A DNA stretch of 64,000 bases from an uncultured SAR86 cluster bacterium. Its GTDB lineage: Bacteria > Pseudomonadota > Gammaproteobacteria > Magnimaribacterales > D2472. Below the pieces are notes generated by a model. The model saw only the letters and a program-made list of their open reading frames with translations. It was not told the DNA's origin and did no database searches. The position numbers and the translations under genes are program-made. Each line of letters opens with the position of its first letter. The first letter of the stretch is position 1. Shown here piece after piece: positions 1 through 11,361 of the stretch. The DNA is taken from assembly GCA_902617045.1 (NCBI GenBank), contig CACMVA010000003.1:1-64000 (forward strand). The letters run 5' to 3'.

Positions 1-2
1 TG

Positions 3-320
3 TATCTAACTGATTACAGAGAAGAGGCATTAGAAGATGTTATTAAAGATATTGAACCAAGTCTATTTAGAAACGTAACAGGAATCACAAAAGAACAATT
101 TAAGATACTCGTAAAACTTGGATTGTTTAATAGACCATTAATGAATGCTGCTGTTCTAGGATTTAAAAGATATGAAAATGCCTCTTTGCACTATGATGGC
201 CTAACAAAACACAATCGGGCCGTTTTAGGCTTAGAACCCGCGTCAGGAACATCTGAGGAGAGAGTTGGAGCATATGATACTGTGGTAACGTCACAAGAAT
301 TTTTAGAAGAAGATTTTTAA
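3..320 (+). CDS. 3' end of an unidentified protein-coding gene, truncated by the window start
   Basis: Open frame from base 3 (YLTDYREEALEDVIKDIEPSLFRNVTG...TSQEFLEEDF) to TAA at 318-320; the track ORF at 123 is only its tail. No family recognised. Confidence 0.6.
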   Translation, partial: YLTDYREEALEDVIKDIEPSLFRNVTGITKEQFKILVKLGLFNRPLMNAAVLGFKRYENASLHYDGLTKHNRAVLGLEPASGTSEERVGAYDTVVTSQEFLEEDF

Positions 321-346
321 AAAGATATATTAGCTTATAGCTTAAA

Positions 347-421
347 TGGCTCCTCAGGTTGGGATCGAACCAACGACCAATTGATTAACAGTCAACTGCT
401 CTACCGCTGAGCTACTGAGGA
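347..421 (-). tRNA. tRNA-Asn(GTT), CCA encoded
   Basis: Reverse complement TCCTCAGTAGCTCAGCGGTAGAGCAGTTGACTGTTAATCAATTGGTCGTTGGTTCGATCCCAACCTGAGGAGCCA; acceptor TCCTCAG/CTGAGGA, anticodon loop CTGTTAA, discriminator G. Confidence 0.97.
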
Positions 422-469
422 ACGCGAAGGTGCATTATAATTAATTTTTTTAAAAGAGTAACTAATTAA

Positions 470-2482
470 ATGGATGTAAAGACTTTAAAAGTCGTTTCTG
501 ATTTTGAACCAGCTGGCTCTCAGCCTGAGGCAATAAATAACCTTGTCTCTGGATTAGAAGACGGTCTTCTTCATCAAACCTTATTGGGCGTTACAGGGTC
601 TGGAAAAACTTATACCATGGCAAAAGTTATAGAAGAAACTCAAAGACCTGCAATTATAATGGCTCATAATAAAACACTTGCCGCACAACTTTATGGTGAG
701 TTTAGAGATTTTTTTCCTAATAATTCTGTCGAATATTTTGTTTCTTATTATGACTATTACCAGCCAGAAGCTTATGTCCCAACATCTGATACATATATCG
801 CAAAAGATGCTTCGATAAATGAGCATATTGAGCAAATGAGGCTTTCTGCAACTAAAGCTTTAATAGAACGAAAAGATACTGTTGTAGTTGCAACTGTTTC
901 ATCAATTTATGGTTTAGGCGCACCCGAATCTTATTTAAAAATGGTTGTTCATCTTGATAGAGGAGATATGATTTCGCAACGTGATCTTGTTTTAAGATTA
1001 TCTGCGCTTCAATATACAAGAAACGATTTAGATTTTAGGAGAGCAACCTTCAGAGTTAGAGGGGATACGGTTGATGTTTATCCTGCTGATTCAGAAAAGG
1101 AGGCATTAAGAATTGAATTTTTTGGTGATGAAATTGAAAAATTATCCTGGTTCGACCCTCTTACCGGAGTCATTATTAGTGAGATACCAAGAGTTACAAT
1201 TTTTCCAAAAACTCATTACGTCACACCAAAAGATACAGTTACAAATTGTATTCCAGATATAAAAGATGAATTGAAAACACGACTTAACTTTCTAAGAGAA
1301 AACAATAAGCTTGTTGAGGCTCAAAGATTAGAAGAGAGAACCAATTATGATATCGAAATGATGCGTGAACTTGGTTATTGTCAAGGCATTGAAAATTATT
1401 CAAGGTATTTAAGTGGCAGAAAACCTGGAGAGTCGCCACCATGTTTATTTGATTATATTCCAAAGGATGCAATTGTTTTTATTGATGAATCGCATGTTTC
1501 TGTTCCACAAATAGGAGCAATGTATAAAGGCGATAGATCAAGAAAAGAAACACTAGTTGAATATGGTTTTAGACTTCCATCAGCTTTGGATAATAGACCT
1601 TTAAAATTTGAGGAATGGGAAATGTTGGCGCCACAAAGAATTTACGTATCTGCCACTCCAAGTAAATATGAAAATGAAAAGCAAGATAATTTAGTCGAGT
1701 TGCTAGTAAGACCAACTGGCCTCACAGACCCTGAAGTAGAAATAAGACCTGCCTCGACACAAATTGATGATGTTATAGGCGAATGTAACGAAAGAGTTGC
1801 AATGAAAGAGAGAGTATTAGTGACCACTCTTACAAAAAGAATGGCAGAAGATTTAACAGATTACTTAAATGAAAATAATATATCTGCGAGATACATGCAC
1901 TCTGATATAGACACAGTAGAGCGTGTTGAAATTATTAGAGATCTTAGATTAGGTAAATTTGATGTTCTTGTTGGCATTAATTTATTAAGAGAGGGCTTAG
2001 ATATTCCTGAGGTAAGTCTCGTTGCAGTTTTAGATGCAGATAAAGAGGGGTTTTTGAGATCTGATACTACTTTAATTCAAACAATTGGAAGAGCAGCAAG
2101 AAATTTGAGGGGGAAAGCTATTTTATATGCAGACAAAGTAACCGGATCAATGCAAAGGGCAATAGATGAAACAGATAGAAGAAGGTCCATTCAAGAAGAG
2201 TTTAATGACAAAAACAACATCACGCCAAAATCTATTTCAACAAAAGTTAAAGATATTATGGAAGGCGCAAGAATAATTAAAGGAAATACCAAAAAGAAAA
2301 AAGAAGACATTGATAAAATTGTTACCTTTAAGATTAAGGATGACACTGTAGATAACATTACTGAGACTTTACAAAAATTAGAAGATGAGATGTTTGCTTT
2401 GGCAAAAAAAATGGAATTCGAAAAAGCTGCAGTTTGCAGAGATAAAATAACTTCGCTTAAAAGAAAGTTAATTGATCTTTAG
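470..2482 (+). CDS. uvrB: Excinuclease ABC subunit UvrB
   Basis: 670 aa; [12 protein letters not shown] Walker [74 protein letters not shown]-terminal UVR motif. Confidence 0.98.
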   Translation: MDVKTLKVVSDFEPAGSQPEAINNLVSGLEDGLLHQTLLGVTGSGKTYTMAKVIEETQRPAIIMAHNKTLAAQLYGEFRDFFPNNSVEYFVSYYDYYQPEAYVPTSDTYIAKDASINEHIEQMRLSATKALIERKDTVVVATVSSIYGLGAPESYLKMVVHLDRGDMISQRDLVLRLSALQYTRNDLDFRRATFRVRGDTVDVYPADSEKEALRIEFFGDEIEKLSWFDPLTGVIISEIPRVTIFPKTHYVTPKDTVTNCIPDIKDELKTRLNFLRENNKLVEAQRLEERTNYDIEMMRELGYCQGIENYSRYLSGRKPGESPPCLFDYIPKDAIVFIDESHVSVPQIGAMYKGDRSRKETLVEYGFRLPSALDNRPLKFEEWEMLAPQRIYVSATPSKYENEKQDNLVELLVRPTGLTDPEVEIRPASTQIDDVIGECNERVAMKERVLVTTLTKRMAEDLTDYLNENNISARYMHSDIDTVERVEIIRDLRLGKFDVLVGINLLREGLDIPEVSLVAVLDADKEGFLRSDTTLIQTIGRAARNLRGKAILYADKVTGSMQRAIDETDRRRSIQEEFNDKNNITPKSISTKVKDIMEGARIIKGNTKKKKEDIDKIVTFKIKDDTVDNITETLQKLEDEMFALAKKMEFEKAAVCRDKITSLKRKLIDL

Positions 2483-3170
2483 GATTTACGCATGCATGAG
2501 CACTCATTAATTGATAATAGCTCTTAACTCTATCAACATAATCTATAGCCTGTTGAGCCCTCGAGTAGGATCCGTTATCCATCATATTAAGATCTTCTCC
2601 AGTAGTTACTTTGAGTTTTTCTTTTATATCCTCCCAAGTAACGTTTTCAATATTTGAATCTATTTGACCAGCTATTTTAATGATATTTGTTGGTCCAAGA
2701 TTATAACTTGCCAATACAATTGATAATTTATCAGCTTCGGAGGGACCGATTTTATTTTTATTTTGAAGCATGGAAAAATATTTTGCTCCGCCTTTAATAT
2801 TTTGTTCAGGATTTAGTCTTTTTTCAACGCCAACTAAGGCTGCAGTCTCTAATGTAACCATCATCATACCTCTAACACCCATATTAGATTTTGCTCTTGG
2901 ATCCCATTGAGATTCTTGAAATGAGATTGCTGCTAAAAGATTCTTTTCAATGTTTGTTTCTCTGGATGCTGATGCAAACATTTCGTCGTATTGAGGATAT
3001 CTATTTTCGAGCAAGTCTCTAAATTTATTTTTTTCAAAGTTGTTTAATGAAGACTCTTCATAAGAATTTATTAGAATTTCTTCACAACTCATTTCTTTGT
3101 TAAAGAAAGAACAACCCACCAAAAAGACCGTAATGGCTGAAAATAAAAAAAATCTAAAGATATTCCCCAT
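2457..3170 (-). CDS. Lytic transglycosylase (SLT domain, MltF-like) lipoprotein
   Basis: Lipobox FLVGC, then [31 protein letters not shown] and [10 protein letters not shown]. Overlaps the uvrB 3' end convergently by 26 bp. Confidence 0.85.
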   Translation of the reverse strand: MGNIFRFFLFSAITVFLVGCSFFNKEMSCEEILINSYEESSLNNFEKNKFRDLLENRYPQYDEMFASASRETNIEKNLLAAISFQESQWDPRAKSNMGVRGMMMVTLETAALVGVEKRLNPEQNIKGGAKYFSMLQNKNKIGPSEADKLSIVLASYNLGPTNIIKIAGQIDSNIENVTWEDIKEKLKVTTGEDLNMMDNGSYSRAQQAIDYVDRVKSYYQLMSAHACVNPKDQLTFF

Positions 3171-3238
3171 TTTTAATTATTTAATTCATAAAGACTTTAT
3201 AATTAATATGTTATATACAATATTTCAGACTTAAAGAA

Positions 3239-6200
3239 GTGTCAAAGACTAAAAACTTTATATTTAAGGGTAAGCAAAGTTTTTCAAGTTCTAAGCTTGA
3301 TCAGATCAAGCACCAATTCTCAAATTCAAATAAAATCGATGCAAAAATATCATCTAATGAGATTTATTTGGTTCAATCTAAATCTGAAACAATTAATCAT
3401 GAGGGTCTTCAAGACATTCTTGCTGCAAAAGAGAATGACGCAGAGTTTGCTTTTTATGTAGGACCAAGATTAGGGACAATTTCGCCATGGTCATCTAAAA
3501 CAGAGGACATCATCAGAAATGTTGGTTTCGATAATATCGAAAGAGTTGAGAGACTATATGGATTTAATCTTGAGTGTGATTCAGACATTAATGCACTAGA
3601 TCTTTCGATGTTCTTCGATCGAATGACTCAATCGATTTATAACAATAAAGATGATTTTAAGAATCTTTTTAAATCAGATAAACCCAGATCCTTGAATCAC
3701 ATCAACATTTTAGAAGCAGGTAAATCAGAGCTTGAAAGAGCAAACAAGTCATTTGGGTTTGCTATGAGCGATCAAGAAATAGATTATTTGTATGATTTTT
3801 ACAATAATGAAAAAAGAAATCCCACCGATGCAGAATTGATGATGTTTGCTCAAGCTAATTCTGAGCATTGTAGACACAAAATATTTAATGCTAAATGGAA
3901 TGTAGGCGGTTCTCAAAAAAATAATACACTATTTGATTTAATAAAAGAGACAAGCAAATCATCTCCAGATGGAATAATTTCAGCTTATAAAGATAACGCG
4001 GCAATTATTGAGGGGTCAAAAGTTGAGAGATTGAATTTAAATGAATCTAATGAATATGAATTTAAAGAGGATAATTTAAATTCAACTATTAAAGTCGAAA
4101 CTCATAACCATCCAACAGCAATTTCACCATATCCAGGAGCTTCAACAGGATCTGGTGGAGAAATTCGAGATGAGGGAGCTACAGGAAGGGGCGCAAAACC
4201 TAAAATTGGGTTGGTTGGTTTTAATGTTTCTAATTTAAGAATTCCAAACCTTATGAGAAGCTGGGAAAAGAATGAGCTTAAACCATCAAGAATTGCATCA
4301 CCGCTAGATATTATGATTGAAGCCCCGATCGGAGCAGCTGCTTTTAATAATGAATTTGGGAGACCATCAACCCTTGGATATTTTAGATGTTTTGAAACCG
4401 ACTTTGACAATAACAAAGCCTTTGGATATCACAAACCAATAATGCTTGCTGGAGGTATAGGTGAAGTAAGGGATGTAAATAACTTTAAATTACAAATTAA
4501 AGAAGATTATTTAGTTGTTGTTTTAGGAGGACCTGCAATGCTTATTGGTCTTGGCGGAGGTGCTGCATCATCAGTCTCATCAGGAGATAGCGACGAAGAT
4601 TTAGATTTTGCTTCCGTTCAAAGAGACAATGCTGAAATGGAAAGAAGATGTCAGGAGGTCATTAATAAATGTTCATCACAAGAAAATAGCTTTATTGAGT
4701 TTATTCACGATGTTGGTGCTGGTGGATTATCAAATGCAATTCCCGAATTAGCTAAAGATTCTAATATGGGTGTGTATATTGAATTATCAAAAATTCCAAA
4801 TGCAGATAAATCCATGTCACCTATGGAAATTTGGTCTAATGAATCTCAAGAAAGGTATGTATTAGCAATTCATAAAGATAATAAAAATGCTTTTGAAAAG
4901 ATATGTCAAAGAGAGAGATGTGAATATGCAATTGTTGGACACACAACAAAAGAAATGTCTGTAAAACTTTATGATGAGCAAAACAAAAACTATCCAGTTG
5001 ATGTTCCATTATCAATGCTTTTCGGCGATCTTCCAATTACAGAAATGGAAGTTAAAGAAGAATTTGTTGAAACATTTAATGAAGATAATTCAGAAGACAT
5101 CGATCTGAGTGATTCAATTACTAAAGTTCTTCAACATCCGACTGTTTCATCAAAATCTTTCCTAATAACAATTGGTGATAGAACAGTAAGTGGAATGGTT
5201 GCAAGAGATCAATTTGTGGGGCCATATCAAGTCCCCGTATCTGACTATTCACTAAGCTTAAGATCTTATACATCAAATAATGGAGAAGTTCTAAGTATTG
5301 GAGAAAAGCCCACCATTGCTCTAATAAATCCTGCCGCATCTATGAGAATGGCTCTTGGCGAAGCTTTAACCAATATGTCAGGAGTTGTTATTAAAGGATT
5401 AAATAATGTTCAAGTTTCTGCAAATTGGATGGCAGCATCTGGAGAAAATTCAGATGACTTTGCCTTGAGGTCTGGAGTTGAGGCCTTATCAAAAATTGCG
5501 GTCAATTTAAAAGTTTCTATACCTGTTGGAAAAGATTCCTTATCTATGAGAACTAAGTGGTCAGAAAATAATTCAGATTATGAAGTATCAAGTCCCTTGT
5601 CTGGAGTTATTACAGCAATGGCACCAGTGGATGATGTTACAGAGTCAGTTACTCCAGAATTAAATACTTCTGATGATACAAGCATTCTTTTGATTAAGTT
5701 AAATAATAAAAATAGGTTGGCTGGATCAATATTCTCAGAAATCACTGAAACAAAATATCAACATACCCCAGACATAGATGATATTGAGGTATTCGAAAAA
5801 CTGTTTTCAGGTATTCAAAATCTTTTGAAAAATAAAAAAATACTAGCAATGCATGATATTTCTGATGGAGGTCTTATAACAACATTGTTAGAAATGTGCT
5901 TTACCAAAAAAGTTGGTATGAGATTGAATTTAGATGATTCATCAGGTGTTAATGAATTCCTTTTCTCTGAGGAAATTGGCTTTGCAATTCAAATTAAGAA
6001 AAATAATCTTGATGAAGTTACAAATACTTTAACGAATGAAAATATTTATGTAAAAAATATAGCTGAATTAATAGACGGTGAGAAATTTTCAATTTTTAAG
6101 AATGATTCAGAGATTTTTAGTAAGTCAGTTATTGAATTAGAAAAAAATTGGCGAGAGACTTCTCATGCTATTCAATCCATAAGAGATAACGAAGAAATTG

Positions 6201-7081
6201 CAAACTCTGAACTAAGTCTGCTTGATGATGAAAATTTTCAAGGACTTAAAAGCAATATCTCGTTTGATGAAAATGAGCTTAAGCATATCAACATCAAAAG
6301 AACAAAGCCTAAAGTAGCAATCTTAAGAGAACAGGGCGTAAATGGACAAAATGAAATGGCAGCTGCTTTTACCCTTGCAGGCTTCAATGCTTTTGATGTT
6401 CATATGCAAGACCTTCTTGATGGAAATACAAATTTAAAGGACTTTCAGGGTATGGCAGTATGTGGTGGTTTCTCATACGGTGATGTTCTGGGTGCTGGAG
6501 GAGGTTGGTCAAAAACTATTTTGTACAACAATCTTGTTAAAGATCAATTTCAAGAATTTTTCAGTGATGAAAAAGTTTTCACATTAGGTGTATGTAACGG
6601 ATGCCAGATGCTCTCAAATTTAAAAGATATTATTCCAGGAGCTGAATTTTGGCCAAGTTTTGAAAGAAATTTATCAGATCAATTTGAAGCCCGTTTAGCT
6701 CAAGTAAAAATTTCAAAAACAGAGTCAGTTCTTTTAGATGGGATGGAGGATTGGATGATACCAGTTGCATCAGCTCATGGAGAAGGAAGAGCTCAATTTA
6801 ATAATAATGATCTTCAGGAATTAGAAAAATCCAATCAAATAGCCATGCATTTTGTTGATTCATCAGAAAACTCATCTGAAATGTATCCTATTAATCCAAA
6901 CGGCTCACCTAATGGCATAACAGGTATTACAGCTTCTAATGGGAGAGTTACCATTATGATGCCTCATCCAGAAAGAGTTTTTAGAAAAGTTCAACTAAGT
7001 TGGCACAGAAAAGACTGGAATGAGTACTCTCCTTGGATGCAAATTTTTATAAATGCAAAAAAATTTAGCGATAAAAATTAA
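3239..7081 (+). CDS. purL: Phosphoribosylformylglycinamidine synthase
   Basis: 1280 aa; KVETHNHPTAISPYPGASTGSGGEIRDEGATGRGAKPK; C-terminal glutaminase domain VCNGCQMLSNL...PHPERVFR. GTG start. Confidence 0.98.
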   Translation: MSKTKNFIFKGKQSFSSSKLDQIKHQFSNSNKIDAKISSNEIYLVQSKSETINHEGLQDILAAKENDAEFAFYVGPRLGTISPWSSKTEDIIRNVGFDNIERVERLYGFNLECDSDINALDLSMFFDRMTQSIYNNKDDFKNLFKSDKPRSLNHINILEAGKSELERANKSFGFAMSDQEIDYLYDFYNNEKRNPTDAELMMFAQANSEHCRHKIFNAKWNVGGSQKNNTLFDLIKETSKSSPDGIISAYKDNAAIIEGSKVERLNLNESNEYEFKEDNLNSTIKVETHNHPTAISPYPGASTGSGGEIRDEGATGRGAKPKIGLVGFNVSNLRIPNLMRSWEKNELKPSRIASPLDIMIEAPIGAAAFNNEFGRPSTLGYFRCFETDFDNNKAFGYHKPIMLAGGIGEVRDVNNFKLQIKEDYLVVVLGGPAMLIGLGGGAASSVSSGDSDEDLDFASVQRDNAEMERRCQEVINKCSSQENSFIEFIHDVGAGGLSNAIPELAKDSNMGVYIELSKIPNADKSMSPMEIWSNESQERYVLAIHKDNKNAFEKICQRERCEYAIVGHTTKEMSVKLYDEQNKNYPVDVPLSMLFGDLPITEMEVKEEFVETFNEDNSEDIDLSDSITKVLQHPTVSSKSFLITIGDRTVSGMVARDQFVGPYQVPVSDYSLSLRSYTSNNGEVLSIGEKPTIALINPAASMRMALGEALTNMSGVVIKGLNNVQVSANWMAASGENSDDFALRSGVEALSKIAVNLKVSIPVGKDSLSMRTKWSENNSDYEVSSPLSGVITAMAPVDDVTESVTPELNTSDDTSILLIKLNNKNRLAGSIFSEITETKYQHTPDIDDIEVFEKLFSGIQNLLKNKKILAMHDISDGGLITTLLEMCFTKKVGMRLNLDDSSGVNEFLFSEEIGFAIQIKKNNLDEVTNTLTNENIYVKNIAELIDGEKFSIFKNDSEIFSKSVIELEKNWRETSHAIQSIRDNEEIANSELSLLDDENFQGLKSNISFDENELKHINIKRTKPKVAILREQGVNGQNEMAAAFTLAGFNAFDVHMQDLLDGNTNLKDFQGMAVCGGFSYGDVLGAGGGWSKTILYNNLVKDQFQEFFSDEKVFTLGVCNGCQMLSNLKDIIPGAEFWPSFERNLSDQFEARLAQVKISKTESVLLDGMEDWMIPVASAHGEGRAQFNNNDLQELEKSNQIAMHFVDSSENSSEMYPINPNGSPNGITGITASNGRVTIMMPHPERVFRKVQLSWHRKDWNEYSPWMQIFINAKKFSDKN

Positions 7082-7618
7082 TTACCAAAGTTTTATATCT
7101 TCTTCTCTAAAAATAAAATCGCCCTTTTTGAGATCCTCAATATAGTACTCAAGTGTTTTTTTAACAGTAGGAAAGGCTATTTCATCCCATAAAATTTCAT
7201 CAATATCAAATAGCCTCACATCTGAACTTTCAAAAGTTGGACCATAGTTATCATCTAAAAGATCAGCTAAAAAAAACATATGCACTTGATTAATATGAGG
7301 CAGACTAAACATTGAATATGCCATTTTAATTTTTGCCCTTGAACCAGTTTCTTCAAAAGTTTCTCTAATAGCGCCTTCTTGGAGAGTTTCAGCATTTTCC
7401 ATAAAACCAGCAGGTAGTGTCCATAAACCCTTACGAGGATTTATATCTCTTTTTGCCATTAGTATTTTGTTATCTCTTATACATAACGCGCCAACAACAT
7501 TGTTTGGATTCGTGTAGAAGATTGAATCACAATCTTGGCAGCAATATCTTTTAATATTGTCATGTTCTGGAATCATAAATTCCAGGTTTGAGCTGCCGCA
7601 ATTAGAACAATATTTCAA
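7082..7618 (-). CDS. NUDIX hydrolase with N-terminal zinc ribbon
   Basis: CSNCGS...CCQDCDS zinc ribbon; Nudix box GFMENAETLQEGAIRETFEETGSRA. Confidence 0.9.
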   Translation of the reverse strand: MKYCSNCGSSNLEFMIPEHDNIKRYCCQDCDSIFYTNPNNVVGALCIRDNKILMAKRDINPRKGLWTLPAGFMENAETLQEGAIRETFEETGSRAKIKMAYSMFSLPHINQVHMFFLADLLDDNYGPTFESSDVRLFDIDEILWDEIAFPTVKKTLEYYIEDLKKGDFIFREEDIKLW

Positions 7619-7670
7619 TTTCCTTCCTTATTTAAAGATTATAGATACTTTAGACGTTAAAATTATCCAT

Positions 7671-8270
7671 ATGATTAACAGCATAAAGCAAAAACTTGAA
7701 CAAATAAATCTCATTGATACTACTGATCATAAAAAAGCTGGTGTGATGATTATTCTTTTACAAAATGATAATGATAGTGGCATCAAAATTTTATTTACTA
7801 AACGGTCTTCAAGTTTATCAACTCACTCTGGTGAGGTAAGTTTTCCTGGAGGCAAGTGGGAGGAAGGGGATAAAGACCTTTATGAAACTGCTTTAAGAGA
7901 AAGTAATGAGGAAATAAATTTAGATACAAAGAATTTAAAAAAATTAGGTGCACTTAATTATTTGATATCGCGACATAAGATCGAAGTTCATCCATATGTA
8001 GGACATCTTATAAAGAATCAAGATTTCAAGGGAAATTATGAGATAGATGAGATATTTACAGTACCTTTAGAGTTTCTAATGGAACCTGAAAACATAACCT
8101 ATAACGAATTCAAAAAAAATGATTTAAAACTATATATTCCTAGTTGGGTTTATAATGGTAATAAAATTTGGGGCCTCACAGCCATGATAGCAGCGGATTT
8201 TTTGAATATTTGTTTTGATGCTGCCATAAAAACTGACTTTGATTTAATAAGAAAATACGATGAAAATTAA
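7671..8270 (+). CDS. NUDIX hydrolase, CoA pyrophosphatase-like (NudL/YeaB type)
   Basis: THSGEVSFPGGKWEEGDKDLYETALRESNEEINL. Internal Met at 7671 (MINSIKQKL) preferred over the track start at 7557, which overlaps the opposite-strand Nudix gene. Confidence 0.88.
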   Translation: MINSIKQKLEQINLIDTTDHKKAGVMIILLQNDNDSGIKILFTKRSSSLSTHSGEVSFPGGKWEEGDKDLYETALRESNEEINLDTKNLKKLGALNYLISRHKIEVHPYVGHLIKNQDFKGNYEIDEIFTVPLEFLMEPENITYNEFKKNDLKLYIPSWVYNGNKIWGLTAMIAADFLNICFDAAIKTDFDLIRKYDEN

Positions 8271-8790
8271 TCTGGGCGAGAAAAAAATAAAAACTGAGGG
8301 AGATGACTTTTGGATTGCTCCAAACGCAACTATTATTGGAGACATAATCTTAAAAAAAGATGCAAGTATATGGTTCAATGCAGTTTTAAGAGGTGATAAT
8401 GAACCAATTGAAATTGGTGAGGGTTCTAACGTTCAGGATGGCGCAATTTTACATACAGATCCTGGATTTAAGTGTACTATCGGCAAGATGGTAACTGTTG
8501 GACACATGGCTATGCTTCATGGATGCACTATTGGTGATGGAAGTTTGATAGGAATTGGTTCTGTAGTTTTAAACGGAGCTAAAATAGGAAAAAATTGCAT
8601 TATCGGGTCCAAGGCACTTGTTACAGAAGGCATGGAAGTGCCTGATGGTTCAATGGTTTTAGGCATTCCAGGAAAAATTAAAAAGGTTCTTAGCCAAGAA
8701 GAACAAAGCGTTGTTTCTATTGGTGCTTCTCATTACGTAGAAAATTACAAAAAATATAAGCAAATAATGAATTCAGATGAAAACAAGTGA
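8260..8790 (+). CDS. Gamma-carbonic anhydrase family protein (left-handed beta-helix, YrdA-like)
   Basis: Hexapeptide-repeat pattern; WFNAVLRGDNEPIEIGEGSNVQDGAILHTDPG, VTVGHMAMLHGCTIGDGSLIGIGSVVLNGAKIG. Confidence 0.92.
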   Translation: MKINLGEKKIKTEGDDFWIAPNATIIGDIILKKDASIWFNAVLRGDNEPIEIGEGSNVQDGAILHTDPGFKCTIGKMVTVGHMAMLHGCTIGDGSLIGIGSVVLNGAKIGKNCIIGSKALVTEGMEVPDGSMVLGIPGKIKKVLSQEEQSVVSIGASHYVENYKKYKQIMNSDENK

Positions 8791-11353
8791 TATTAGAAAA
8801 GCTTTTTTAGATTTTTTTAATTCAAAGAATCATGAAGTTGTTGCTTCAAGCTCTCTAATTCCGTCAAATGATGAAACTTTATTATTTACAAACGCAGGAA
8901 TGGTGCAGTTTAAGGATGTCTTCTTAGGGACTGAGACTAAAAATTTTAAACGAGCTGCAACCTCACAAAGATGTATTAGAGCTGGAGGCAAGCACAATGA
9001 TTTAGAAAATGTTGGTTATACCTTAAGACACCATACATTTTTTGAAATGTTGGGTAATTTTAGTTTTGGAGACTATTTCAAAGAAGATGCTATTAAATTC
9101 GCGTGGGAATTTTTAACAGAAGAACTTAAGCTAGATAAAGAAAAATTATGGATCACTGTTTATAAAGACGATGATGAGGCTGAAGAAATTTGGAAAGATA
9201 TTATTGGAATTGATCCGGGCAGAATAGCTAGATTAGGTGATGATGATAATTTTTGGTCTATGGGTGATACAGGACCATGTGGGCCATGCTCTGAAATATT
9301 TTATGATCATGGAGAACACATTGATGGAACACCTCCAGGGGCCGAAGGTGATGAAGGTGATAGATTTATTGAAATATGGAATCTTGTCTTTATGCAATTT
9401 AATAGAGATGAAAGTGGAAAAATGGAACCACTTCCCAAACCATCTGTAGATACTGGAATGGGATTAGAGAGAATCGCAGCTGTCCTTCAGGGCGTAAATT
9501 CAAATTATGAAACAGATGTATTTAAAGACTTAATCAATGCTTCAGAAAAAATTCTTGGCAGCCAAGGAAGTACATCTCATAAAGTTATTGCTGATCATAT
9601 TCGATCAAGTGTTTTTTTAATATCTGACGGAGTAATTCCTGAAAAAGAAGGAAGAGGCTATGTCTTGAGAAGAATAATGAGAAGAGGCATTAGACATGGA
9701 TATAAAATTGGTGCCAAAAAACCATTTATGCATCTACTTGTAAAAGATTTAATAAAACTCATGAATTCTGCATACCCAGAATTAAAGAAAAAACAAAAAG
9801 ATATTATTGAATTAATAAAGAATGAAGAGATTAAATTTTTTGAAACGCTTGAAACAGGAATAGAAATACTTGAAGAAACTATTTCCAACATGAAAAATAA
9901 AACTCTTTCTGGAGATGTAGTTTTTAAGTTACATGACACTTATGGTTTTCCATTTGATTTGACTGCAGATATTGCAAGAGAAAAGCAGTTAGATATAGAT
10001 GAAGAAAGATTCAATGAGTGCATGAATCAACAAAAACAAACCTCGAAAGCATCAAGCAGTTTTGTATCTTCGCTCCCAGCAGCATCTGGAATTGAAGAGA
10101 CTAAATTTTTAGGTTACGAAAATTTAGAGTCTGATTCAAAAGTTTTGGTTATTTGGAAAGATCAGGAAAGAATAGATGCAGCTAAGAACAATGAAGAAAT
10201 ATTTTTTGCATGCAATCAAACACCTTTTTATGCTGAAGCAGGTGGACAAATTGGAGATAAAGGAAAATTTGCATCTCAATCGTCAACTGGTAGTATTTTA
10301 GATTGTAAGAAACAAGGTAAAGTATATATTCATAAGGCAATTGTTGATAAAGGAAGCATTAAAACCGGTGACGTTATTAAAATGAGTGTTGAAAAAGAAA
10401 AAAGGTCTGCAATTGCTATACATCATTCATCAACTCATTTAGTTCATGCAGCATTAAGAGCGGTTTTGGGTGATCATGTTCAACAAAAGGGGTCCTTGGT
10501 TGACGAAAATAAACTTAGATTTGATTTTTCTCACACTAAACCACTTACGAAAGAAGAAATTACTAAGATTGAGGATATTGTTAATAAAGAGGCTCTAAAA
10601 AATCTCGAAGTAAAAACTGAATTAATGAAATTAGATGATGCTCTTAAGTCTGGAGCTATGGCATTGTTTGGAGAAAAATATGATGATGATGTAAGAGTTC
10701 TTACTATGGGAGAAAACTCATATTCGGTAGAACTATGTGGTGGAACTCATGTCAACCGAACAGGAGATATAGGATTTTTTGTAATTACAAACCAATCAAG
10801 TGTTGCTTCAGGAATTAGAAGAATTGAAGCATTGGCAGGGTCAAAGTCTATTGAGCATGTTAAAAAATTAAGGGACGTTAATTTATCTTTACAAAATTCT
10901 CTTAACGTATCAGCTGATGAACTTCAAGAAAAGGTAAATTCTTTGATTGAAGAAAATAAGAAATTAAAGAAATCTTCAAAGAGCAAAAGTGCCAAGAAAT
11001 CAGTAATTTCATCAGAAATGCATGAATTTGGCGATTGGAAATTAATTGTTGAGCAAGTAGATGTTGAGGATACAAAAGATTTGAGATCTCTTGCTGATGA
11101 ACAGAAAAATACAAATGAAAAATTATGCGTAGTTATTTTTACAGAGTCATCAAATAAAATTGCTTTAGTCTGTGGAGTTACAAAAAATCTAACTGAATCT
11201 TTATCAGCAAAAGAAGTTGTATCTGAGTTATCTAATCAAATTAATGGTAAAGGTGGAGGTAGATCTGATTTTGCCCAAGGTGCTGGCGAAACAGATAATA
11301 TTAAAGATTTCGTGACTTCTATTCCAAATTCAGTAAAATCCCTCGCAAAATAG
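8777..11353 (+). CDS. alaS: Alanyl-tRNA synthetase
   Basis: 858 aa; LFTNAGMVQFKDVFLG, RHHTFFEMLGNFSFGDYFK, HHSSTHLVHAALR, VELCGGTHVNRTGDIG, C-terminal GGGRSDFAQGAG. Confidence 0.99.
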   Translation: MKTSDIRKAFLDFFNSKNHEVVASSSLIPSNDETLLFTNAGMVQFKDVFLGTETKNFKRAATSQRCIRAGGKHNDLENVGYTLRHHTFFEMLGNFSFGDYFKEDAIKFAWEFLTEELKLDKEKLWITVYKDDDEAEEIWKDIIGIDPGRIARLGDDDNFWSMGDTGPCGPCSEIFYDHGEHIDGTPPGAEGDEGDRFIEIWNLVFMQFNRDESGKMEPLPKPSVDTGMGLERIAAVLQGVNSNYETDVFKDLINASEKILGSQGSTSHKVIADHIRSSVFLISDGVIPEKEGRGYVLRRIMRRGIRHGYKIGAKKPFMHLLVKDLIKLMNSAYPELKKKQKDIIELIKNEEIKFFETLETGIEILEETISNMKNKTLSGDVVFKLHDTYGFPFDLTADIAREKQLDIDEERFNECMNQQKQTSKASSSFVSSLPAASGIEETKFLGYENLESDSKVLVIWKDQERIDAAKNNEEIFFACNQTPFYAEAGGQIGDKGKFASQSSTGSILDCKKQGKVYIHKAIVDKGSIKTGDVIKMSVEKEKRSAIAIHHSSTHLVHAALRAVLGDHVQQKGSLVDENKLRFDFSHTKPLTKEEITKIEDIVNKEALKNLEVKTELMKLDDALKSGAMALFGEKYDDDVRVLTMGENSYSVELCGGTHVNRTGDIGFFVITNQSSVASGIRRIEALAGSKSIEHVKKLRDVNLSLQNSLNVSADELQEKVNSLIEENKKLKKSSKSKSAKKSVISSEMHEFGDWKLIVEQVDVEDTKDLRSLADEQKNTNEKLCVVIFTESSNKIALVCGVTKNLTESLSAKEVVSELSNQINGKGGGRSDFAQGAGETDNIKDFVTSIPNSVKSLAK

Positions 11354-11361
11354 AAAATACT

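Noticed and set aside
3-320. Possible defence or restriction component at the left edge
   Set aside because: Only about 105 C-terminal residues are visible and no catalytic motif was recognised; not assigned.
581-835. Antisense ORF inside uvrB
   Set aside because: Shadow ORF opposite a clear uvrB reading frame; no RBS or protein-like composition. Same verdict for other antisense ORFs within purL, alaS, lysC, rocD, TonB receptors, ccmF and acyl-CoA dehydrogenases.
7557-7670. Long N-terminal extension of the second NUDIX protein
   Set aside because: Overlaps the opposite-strand Nudix gene start; the domain-like sequence begins at the internal Met (7671).
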